DNA of 64,000 bases from Streptomyces sp. WAC08241 (GTDB lineage: Bacteria > Actinomycetota > Actinomycetes > Streptomycetales > Streptomycetaceae): the NCBI GenBank assembly GCA_007858575.1, contig CP042279.1, positions 6,169,001 to 6,233,000 of the forward strand, written 5' to 3'. The translations under genes were made by a program, and so were the position numbers. Positions 55,829 to 64,000 of this stretch are shown here, in pieces. Below the pieces are notes generated by a model that saw only the letters and a program-made list of their open reading frames with translations, had not been told where the DNA came from and did no database searches. How positions within the stretch are numbered: the stretch's first letter is position 1; each line of letters begins with the position of its first letter.

Positions 55829-57046
55829 GCAAGCCTCGAAAAATTGTCCTGGCCTTCTCGGGCGGACTCGACACTTCGGTCATTCTGAAGTGGCTGCAGA
55901 TCGAGTACGGAGCGGAAATCGTCACGTTCACCGCCGACCTCGGACAGGGCGAGGAGCTCGAAGAGGCCAGGCAGAAGGCGCTGGCGCTCGGGGTCAAGCC
56001 GGAGAACATCTTCATCGAGGACCTGCGGCCCGAGCTGGTGGCCGACTACGCCTTCCCGATGTACCGGGCGAACGCCGCGTACGAGGGAAACTACCTGATG
56101 GGTACGCCCATAGCCCGGCCGCTCGTCGCCAAGCGGCAGATCGAGATCGCGCGTGCCGTGGGCGCCGACGCCGTGGCGCACGGCGCCACCGGTAAGGGAA
56201 ACGACCAACTCCGATTCGAGCTGGCCTATTACGCCCTCGCACCGGATATCCAGGTCATCGCACCCTGGCGGAATGGGACCTGGAAGGCCGGGCCCAACTG
56301 ATCAAATTCGCGGACGAGCACGGAATTCCCGTCGCGAAGGACAAGCGCGGCGAAGCCCCGTACTCGGCGGATTCCAACATGCTCCACATCTCCTGCGAGG
56401 GAAAGACCCTCGAAGACCCCTGGCTCACCCCCGAGGACGACGCCTGGGTCCGGACCAAGTCGCCGGAGGAGGCTCCCGACCGGCCGACCGTCATCGAGGT
56501 CGACTTCGTCAAGGGCGACCCCGTCGCGATCGACGGCGAGGCGCTGGACCCGGTGGCACTGCTGGCCCGCCTGAACGAGCTCGGCGCGGAGAACGGCATC
56601 GGCAGGATCGACATCGTCGACACGCGGTACGTCGGGATGAAGTGCCGCGGCCTGTTCGAGACCCCCGGCGGCACGATCTGGCTCCAGGCGCACCGGGCCG
56701 TCGAGTCCCTCACGCTCGACCGCGGCGAGGCGCACCTCAAGGACGAGCTGATGCCGCGCTACGCCGAACTCATCTACAACGGCTACTGGTTCTCCCCGAG
56801 CGGGAGATGCTCCAGGCGCTCATCGACAAGAGCCAGGAGCGGGTCACCGGCACCGTGCGCCTCAAGCTGTACAAGGGGAACGTCATCGTCGAGGGCCGCA
56901 AGAGCCCCAACTCCCTCTACAGCCAGGACCTGGTCACCTTCGAGGAGGGCGGCCCGTACCGGCAGAGCGACGCGACCGGCTTCATCCGCATCAACGCCCT
57001 GTGCCTGCGGCAGCTCGGAAACGTGGTCAAGGGCGGCGTCGCGTGA
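55825..57046 (+). CDS. Argininosuccinate synthase, proteobacterial-type, in a biosynthetic cluster
   Basis: ATP-dependent ligation of aspartate to a ureido (citrulline-like) group. ATG 55825 has GAGGGAAA. About 405 aa: IVLAFSGGLDTSVILKWLQ (PP-loop), VTFTADLGQGEELEEAR, IFIEDLRPELVADY, GNYLMGTPIARPLVAKRQIEIA, AVAHGATGKGNDQLRFEL, KDKRGEAPYSADSNMLHIS, GRKSPNSLYSQDLVTFEEG. Shifts near 56270 and 56805. It resembles the ASS subfamily common in proteobacteria (EDLR, ATGKGNDQ, DKRGE) rather than the shorter-motif ArgG usual in Streptomyces, suggesting transfer and a non-primary role. Stop overlaps the carbamoyltransferase GTG. Confidence 0.88.
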
Positions 57047-58060
57047 CGGGCAGGCGGCTGCTGACGATCGAGGACCTCACCGCTCCGGACGTGCTGGACG
57101 TCCTCGCGGTGGCCGAGTCGCTCGAACGGCACAAGCGGCACTCCGGTTTCTCCCGCCCTGCTGCGCGGGAAGTGCCTGGGGATGATCTTCGACGAGACGT
57201 CCCTGCGGACGCGCACCGCGTTCGAACGGGCCATGGGCGACCTCGGCGGCCAGGCGATCCACTACAACGGCGCGGAGGCCCGCGTCGGACGGCACGCCGA
57301 GAAGACGGAGCACCTGCCCGACTTCGTGAACGTCGCGGGCGGCTTCAACGACGTGCTCCTGAGCCGGATCTACGACTTCGCGACCCAGGAACGGATCTGC
57401 GCGCTGTCGCCGGTGCCCTTCATCAACGGCATGTGCGACGAGCACCACCCGACCCAGGCCCTGTGCGACCTCCTGACCGTCAAGCGGCGGTTCGGCCGGC
57501 TGGACGGGATCGGGATCGCCTTCGTCGGGGACGGCACGAACATCGCCCTCTCGCTGGCCCAGGCCGCCGCCAAGGTCGGCGCGCGCTTCACCTGCGCGAC
57601 CCCCGAGACCATGGCGCTGCCGGTGGAGCGCACCGCCCACCTGGCCGGATTCACCGCCACCACCGACGCGCGGGCCGCCGTCCGGGACGCCCACGTCGTG
57701 GTCGCCGACGCGTGGATCCCGATGAACAAGGCCCACGAGGCCGACCGGCGCCGCGAGGTCCTCGCGCCCTACCGGGTCACGCCCGCCCTCATGGACGAGG
57801 CCCGCCCGGACGCCGTCTTCCTCCACAACCTCCCCGCCTACCGGGGCGACGAGGTCGTCCCCGAGGTCATCGACGGACCGCGGTCCGTGGTCTACGAGGA
57901 GGCCGTCGCCCGGCTGCACATCGCCAGGTCGCTGCTGCTGTACTGCCTCCACCCGGACTGGAAGGACCTGGCGGAGGCCGCGCACGGCGACCAGGACGGA
58001 GCCTTCGGCCGGTGGCTCGACGAGATCGCGACGCGCGCGGCCGTGCGGGGCGACCTGTGA
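57043..58060 (+). CDS. Ornithine carbamoyltransferase homologue with altered substrate site
   Basis: GTG 57043 overlaps ASS stop. About 338 aa, shift near 57165. RLLTIEDLTAPDVLDVLAVAESL starts it. The carbamoyl-phosphate motif is SLRTR (57200s) instead of STRTR; DEHHPTQALCDLLT (HPTQ) and GIAFVGDGTNIALSLAQAA are conserved. Two ornithine-side motifs differ: D-x-W-x-SMG is DAWIPMN, and HCLPA is HNLPA (Cys to Asn), while the following YRGDEV...IDGPRSVVYEEA matches true OTCs. The fold and carbamoyl phosphate chemistry are kept but the acceptor amine is probably not ornithine. Stop overlaps the lyase GTG. Confidence 0.87.
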
Positions 58061-59475
58061 GCGCCGACCAGCGGGCCGCGGCCGCGCGGCGGATGGCGGC
58101 GATCGGCGCGACCGCCCACTACGACCAGCGGCTCGCCCCGTACGACGTCGTGGCTCGCACGCCCACGTCACGATGCTCCTGGAACAGGGGATCGTGCCGG
58201 CGGACGCGGGAGCCGCGCTGCGGCGGGGCCTGGAGGAGCTCGGCGAGCTGCTCCGGTCGGGAGCGGCCCCCTCGACCCGGACGCCGAGGACGTCCACACG
58301 GCGATCGAGGCGTACCTGGAGCGGCGGATCGGCCCCGACGCGGGCTGGCTGGGCACCGCCCGCGCCCGCAACGACCTCGCCGTGACCGCGCTCCGGCTCT
58401 GGATCCGCGACCACGTGACCTTCCTGAGCCGGAAGCTCCTCGCCCTGACCGGGGCGCTGCTCGAACAGGGCGAGCGGCACGCGGGCACCGTCATGCCCGG
58501 CTTCTCGCACCTCCAGATCGCCCAGCCGCTGACGTTCGGCCACGTCTGCCTCGCCTACGCCGAGGCGTTCCTGCGCGACGCCGAGCGGTTGCGCTTCGTC
58601 CTGGCCCTCCAGGACGAATCCCCATGGGGTCGGCCGCGCTGGCCGGCACCGGCTTCCCGGTCGACCGCGCCGCCGTGGCGCGGACCCTGGCTTCGCACGC
58701 CCGACGGCGAACTCCCTGGAGAGCGTCGGGGACCGGGGCTTCGCGCTCGACTTCCTGAATGCCGGCGCGTCCGTGGCGCTCGACCTCTCCAGGTTCGGCG
58801 CGGAGCTCGTCTTCTGGTCGTCCCAGCCCGTCGGCCTGATCGCGCTCCCCGACGAGCTGGTCAGCTCCTCGTCGGCGATGCCGCACAAGCGCAACCCGGA
58901 CGCGGCGGAGCTGGTGCGCGGCAAGAGCGGCCGGGTCCTGGGCAACCTCCACGCGTTGCAGACCGTGGTCAAGGGGCTGCCGCTGAGCTACTTCAGGGAC
59001 CTCCAGGAGGACAAGGAGCCGCTGTTCGACACCGCCGACACCCTGGCGCTGTCGCTGGACGCCGCGGTCTCCCTCGCCACTCTGATGCGGCCGGACGCCG
59101 ACGCGATGCGCACCGCCGCCGACGTGGCCTTCGGCACGTCCGGCGACCTGGCGGACCTGCTGACGCGCGAGCGGCGGATCCCCTTCCGCGAGGCCCACCA
59201 CCTCGTCACGGAGCTGGTGCGCCTCGCCGGGAAGCAGGGCCGCTCGCTGGGCGAGCTGTCGCTCGAGGACCGGCGGGGATCGACGAACGGCTGGCCTTCC
59301 CGGAGTGGCCGGACGTCACCGTCGAGGACTCGGTGGCGTCGCGGGACAGCCGGGGAGGCACGGCACCGGCGCGCGTCCGCGAGGCCGCCGCGGAACTGCG
59401 CGTCCGGCTCGCCGAATCCGCGGCGCGCCTCGCGCACGAGGAATACATCGACCAGGAACTGGGGACACGAGGTGA
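58057..59475 (+). CDS. Argininosuccinate lyase homologue 1 (divergent)
   Basis: Fumarase/aspartase-superfamily lyase eliminating fumarate. GTG 58057 overlaps the OTC-like stop. About 472 aa with shifts near 58155, 58275, 58620, 58715 and 59275. HAHVTMLLEQGIVP, then TARARNDLAV where ArgH proteins have (T/A)ARSRNDQVA; GTVMPGFSHLQIAQPLTFGH, VGDRGFALDFLNAGAS, SSSAMPHKRNPDAAEL (signature with catalytic Ser), LPLSYFRDLQEDKEPLF. The changed SRNDQ loop suggests a modified substrate. The end needs one extra G before TGA 59473-59475 (ELGDTR). Confidence 0.85.
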
Positions 59476-60254
59476 CCACGCCGGCGGAACTGACGGAGAA
59501 CAGGGCGCAGTACTGGAAGGACGGCTACACGGTCCTCCGCGGCCTGTACACGGACGAGGAGGTGGAGGGCTTCCGCAAGGAGTGCGACCGGCTCTGGAAC
59601 CTCGACGGTTTGGACGACGACCTCAACCTCCGTACGGAGTTCCGGCGCGGGCCCGACGGCGGGTACGCCTTCGACCGCCTCGACCCGGTGCTGGACATCT
59701 CCCCGGCGCTCAACGAGGCCGCGACCCGGCCGGCGCTCCTCGACGCGCTCGCGACCGTCCTCGGCGGCTCCGCGGCGATCCTCAAGTGCAAGCTCATCCG
59801 CAAGGAGCCGGGCGTCAACGGCTACGCCGCGCACCAGGACTTCCTGTACTGGAAGTGGCTGGAGACGCACCCCGACCTGCTGTGCACGGTCGTCCTCAAC
59901 CTCTACCCGAGCGACGAGGAATCCGGTGGCATAGGGTTCTACCGCGGCAACCACCAGAAACTGCTGCCCGGCCCTCCGGAGAACCCCGAGGGCGACTTCG
60001 ATCCGACGCGCCTCGACCCCTCCACCATCGAGGTCCCGGCGCTGGGCGCGGGCGACGTGCTGGTCTTCCACTCCCTCGCCCCGCACTTCAGCGGTCCCAA
60101 TCACAGCGACCGCCCCAGGACGGTCTTGCTGCCGTCGTACTGCGTCACCGACGAAACCGGGCTCTACCAGAGGTACTACAAGCGGGAGATCGTGCGCCGC
60201 TGCAAGGAAATGGTGGGCTTCGAGCGCTACTTCGCCCGCAATGACAGCCTCTAG
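59472..60254 (+). CDS. Phytanoyl-CoA dioxygenase (PhyH)-family Fe(II)/2-oxoglutarate oxygenase
   Basis: Intact 260 aa. GTG 59472 overlaps the lyase stop. AQYWKDGYTVLRGLYTDEEVEGF is the PhyH N-terminus. The iron site is AAHQDFLYW (H-x-D) with the distal His in HSLAPHFSGPNHSDRPR, whose Arg binds 2-oxoglutarate; NLYPSDEESGGIGFYRGNHQ and LGAGDVLVFHS are conserved. Hydroxylates unactivated carbons; in this operon probably the amino-acid or guanidine building block. Confidence 0.92.
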   Translation: MTTPAELTENRAQYWKDGYTVLRGLYTDEEVEGFRKECDRLWNLDGLDDDLNLRTEFRRGPDGGYAFDRLDPVLDISPALNEAATRPALLDALATVLGGSAAILKCKLIRKEPGVNGYAAHQDFLYWKWLETHPDLLCTVVLNLYPSDEESGGIGFYRGNHQKLLPGPPENPEGDFDPTRLDPSTIEVPALGAGDVLVFHSLAPHFSGPNHSDRPRTVLLPSYCVTDETGLYQRYYKREIVRRCKEMVGFERYFARNDSL

Positions 60255-60259
60255 GGTAC

Positions 60260-61439
60260 GTGAACATGGACTTCCTGCTGCTCCACCCGGTCTCGGACTG
60301 GTCGCTGGAACGCGTCGCCGCGCTCTGCGACCGCCGGGGTTGGCGGCTGACGATCGTGACGATCGAGAGCTCGACGGTCGGGGACCGGGTCGCGACCCTG
60401 CACGAGTGGATCAGGGTGCCGGCGCTTTCGGACTCCCCCGGAACTGCTCGCGCAGATCGGGTCCCGCCGCTTCGACGCGGTGGTCGCGGGCAACGAGTTC
60501 GCGGTGATCGCCGCGGACGTCCTGGCGCGCGAACTGGGGCTCTACCACAACGACGTCGACCGGATCCGCGCGTCGCGGAACAAGGCGCTCATGCGGAAGC
60601 TCTTCACCGCGTACGAGGTGCCGCAGCCCCGCACCGTCGCCACGCTGGCCTCGGCCCAGGACAGCCGGGACGTCGACTGGGCGGCCGTGGCCTTCCCGTG
60701 ATCGTCAAGCCGGTCGACATGGCGATGAGCCTTTTCGTGCGCAAGTGCGACTCCCGGGACGAGGTCGAGGAGACGCTGACGAGGATGGCGGCCTTCAAGA
60801 CGTCGCGGCTGACCAACTACGCGTTCGACACGGGCGCGCTCGTCGAGGAGTTCGTGGCGGGCCCCGAGTACAGCCTCGAATGCGTGGTGCGGGACGAGCG
60901 GGTGGTCGCGCACGCGCTGACGCGCAAGTTCGTCTCCCCGCTCCCCGCGTGCTATGAAGTCGGTCACATCTCCGGGAGCGACATCCCGGAGCGGCACGAA
61001 CGCGCTCTTCTGGAAGCGGTCGAGCGCATCGCGGCGAGCTGGGGCATGGCGCAGGGGTGATGCACGTGGAGTTCAAGATGACGCCGGAGCGCCTGAGCGT
61101 CATCGAGGCCGCCGCCCGCCCTGCGGGCGGCCACGTCCCGGAGCTCGTCGAGATCCAGCACGGGCTCTCCCTGGAGGACGCGTACCTGCACGCGCGCGCC
61201 GGCCTGCCCTGGGAGCCGGCCCCGCGCACGGCGCGGAGCGACTGGCACGGCATCCGCTTCGGTTTCGAGGAGCGCTCCCCGGCGGACCGGCCGCAGAGCG
61301 TGGACGTCGTCCACGTCCACGACGAACCGGACGGGGTCCTGGCCGGCGCCGAACCCTTCTCGGTGAACCGGCGCACCGGGTTCTCCTGCTGCGCAGCGCG
61401 TCGCTGGACGACCTGGACCGTTACATCCGGACGGTGTGA
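60260..61439 (+). CDS. ATP-grasp ligase 1 (amino-acid/peptide ligase type)
   Basis: About 393 aa. GTG 60260 (ATG 60266 alternative), 5 nt after PhyH. VSDWSLERVAALCDRRGWRLTIVT, FDAVVAGNEFAVIAADVLARELGL, RIRASRNKALMRKLFTAYEVPQPR (lid), then PVIVKPVDMAMSLFVRKCDS (ATP Lys), ALVEEFVAGPEYSLECVV, HVEFKMTPERLSVIEAAARPAGGHVPEL (metal Glu and basic residues). Shifts near 60440, 60700, 61055 and 61390. Belongs to the BacD/carnosine-synthase-like carboxylate-amine ligases that join amino acids through acyl phosphates. Confidence 0.88.
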
Positions 61440-62647
61440 ACCCCATGGCAGATCGACAGCAGGTCGTCGTGGTGGGCGGCGGTCCCGGGCTCTGCGACCG
61501 CATCCGCCTGCTCGGCGCGGACATCACGATGGTGGACCGGCCGGCCGGGTACGACCCGTCGCTGGTCCCGGTCGCGAAGCGCACCGTGCTGAGCGAGTAC
61601 GACGACCCGTCGCTGATCCCGCTCCTGCGGGCCCTGCACCGCGAGACCCCTTCAGCGCCGTGCTGTCGCTCACGGAACAGGGACTGCTGCCCGCCGCGCG
61701 GATCGCCGAGGAACTCGGTGTCCCGGGCCTGCCGGCCGAGGTGGTCGCGCGGACGCGGGACAAGCTCGCCATGCGGACCCGACTGCGCGACGGGGATTCT
61801 CCACCGCCGCGTGCTCGGTCGTGCGGAGCGCCGCCGACGTCCGGGACTTCGCGGCCGAGCACGGCTATCCGGTGATCGTGAAGCCGCGGCACGGCAAGGG
61901 GAGCGAGCACGTCGCCCGCTTCCGCCGGGCCGAGGACGTGGTCGAGCCGCCCGCGATCGACGACGACTTCGTCGCGGAGCCGTTCTTCCCGGGCGACGAG
62001 GTCTCCGTCGAGGCGTTCAGCTCCGCCGGCGAGCACCACGTGATCGCGATCACCGGCAAGATCACCCAGGACGACGACCCGGCGAACCCCTTCGTGGAGA
62101 TCGGGCACGTCGTCCCCGCCCCGCTCGGACCGGAGACCGCGGCGGCCGTCTCCGCGTACGTCTCCGCGTTCCTCGACGTCATGGGCGTCACCGACGGCTG
62201 CACCCACACGGAACTGCGCCTGACGCCCTCCGGGCCGGAGGTCGTCGAGACGCACACCCGCGTGGGCGGGGACTCCATCCCGACGCTCGTCCGGCAGGCC
62301 ACCGGGTACGACCTGCTCGACCTCCTGGTCGACTGGTCGCTCCGGCGCGCCCGGCCGCGGCGGCCGGAGCCGGCGGCCGCCGGCGCCGCCGCGATCCGCT
62401 ACTTCACGCCGCCGCCGGGGCGGGTCCTCGACGTCGGCGGGGTGCAGCGGTGGCAGGGGCTGCCCGGCGTCCTCAAGCTCCACCTCCCCTGAAGGCCGGG
62501 GACAGGATCCCGCCGATCCGGGACTCCCGTACGCGAGTCGGCTACGTGCTGGCCACGTCGTCGAGCGCCGAGCAGGCGGTCGAGCTGTGCCGCCGGGTCG
62601 TCGCGGGGTCCGGATCGAGCTCGGTTAGGGTCGCGGACTTCCCGTGA
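61436..62647 (+). CDS. ATP-grasp ligase 2 (amino-acid/peptide ligase type)
   Basis: About 404 aa. GTG 61436 overlaps the ligase 1 stop; ATG 61445 is alternative. VVVVGGGPGLCDRIRLLGADITMVD, FSAVLSLTEQGLLPAARIAEELG, ARTRDKLAMRTRL, YPVIVKPRHGKGSEHVARF, FVAEPFFPGDEVSVEAFSSAG, VIAITGKITQ, HTELRLTPSGPEVVETHTRVGGDSIPTLV (metal/substrate site), and a C-terminal GDRIPPIRDSRTRVGYVLATS module. Shifts near 61650, 61800 and 62490. A second ligase suggests at least two amide bonds. Confidence 0.88.
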   Translation: MNPMADRQQVVVVGGGPGLCDRIRLLGADITMVDRPAGYDPSLVPVAKRTVLSEYDDPSLIPLLRALHRETPSAPCCRSRNRDCCPPRGSPRNSVSRACRPRWSRGRGTSSPCGPDCATGILHRRVLGRAERRRRPGLRGRARLSGDREAAARQGERARRPLPPGRGRGRAARDRRRLRRGAVLPGRRGLRRGVQLRRRAPRDRDHRQDHPGRRPGEPLRGDRARRPRPARTGDRGGRLRVRLRVPRRHGRHRRLHPHGTAPDALRAGGRRDAHPRGRGLHPDARPAGHRVRPARPPGRLVAPARPAAAAGAGGRRRRRDPLLHAAAGAGPRRRRGAAVAGAARRPQAPPPLKAGDRIPPIRDSRTRVGYVLATSSSAEQAVELCRRVVAGSGSSSVRVADFP

Positions 62648-62687
62648 CCGTCATTTTCCTCTTCATCTCAGAAAGGCGGCGCAGAAC

Positions 62688-64000
<1,313 letters not shown>

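Noticed and set aside
57077..58972. 631-codon minus-strand open frame across the carbamoyltransferase and lyase
   Set aside because: Same shadow effect; plus-strand genes have full family motifs.

Overview
The window is a stretch of actinomycete chromosome, almost certainly Streptomyces. It has very high GC, many GTG/TTG starts, tight GTGA/ATGA gene overlaps, an HrdD-type sigma factor under a SigR-type promoter, and Streptomyces-typical families (DUF6227, GlpR/SepX, MmyB-like regulators, trypsin-plus-repeat secreted proteins). Most genes carry one or more one-base frameshifts in G/C runs while protein similarity simply continues in the next frame, and two genes carry a single in-frame stop. 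I read this as residual sequencing error, not mass pseudogenisation. Gene limits below span the whole reconstructed gene; frameshift positions are approximate.

Layout. 1-6152: a possible sugar-modification group: FAD/BBE oxidase (5' cut), UDP-GlcNAc 2-epimerase, a cupin-like protein, a beta-propeller (FG-GAP) protein, a membrane O-acyltransferase and an alpha/beta hydrolase. 6274-10441 (minus strand): LLM flavin oxidoreductase, an unknown protein, an HSL-type esterase and a DHA2 exporter. 10676-25796: exporters and their likely regulators (XRE/MmyB, TetR, MarR, WYL), a flavin reductase, an acyl-CoA ligase, an M6 metalloprotease, a DODA-type dioxygenase, a questin-oxidase-like protein and hrdD. 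25991-31884: secreted and surface proteins, P1 peptidase, LtrA.

32028-40691 is a striking redox block: pyruvate formate-lyase and its activase, followed by a tightly coupled set (cytochrome-b-like membrane subunit, molybdopterin oxidoreductase, four-cluster ferredoxin, Tat-exported Rieske protein, small membrane protein). Two GGGACC-type DevR/OsdR-like boxes exactly 21 bp apart precede pflB, suggesting a hypoxia-induced fermentative/respiratory module in a nominally aerobic genus.

40764-54908 looks like core Streptomyces chromosome: mscL, SAF protein, FmdB, MFS, CPA1 antiporter, penicillin acylase, 5-FTHF cyclo-ligase, then galU-moeA(glp)-moaC-mogA-rimJ and glpR/sepX. The moeA copy with its membrane receptor gene is probably the gephyrin-like cell-division pair, while also neighbouring Mo-cofactor genes.

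55304-64000: a tRNA-Ala(CGC) with terminator, an AT-richer leader, then an operon running off the window: argininosuccinate synthase, an altered ornithine-carbamoyltransferase homologue, an argininosuccinate-lyase homologue, a PhyH Fe/2OG oxygenase, two ATP-grasp ligases and a second lyase. Together they look like a urea-cycle-derived cassette that builds a guanidine on a non-ornithine amine and joins it into a small peptide-like product. This is the best candidate for an undescribed biosynthetic system.
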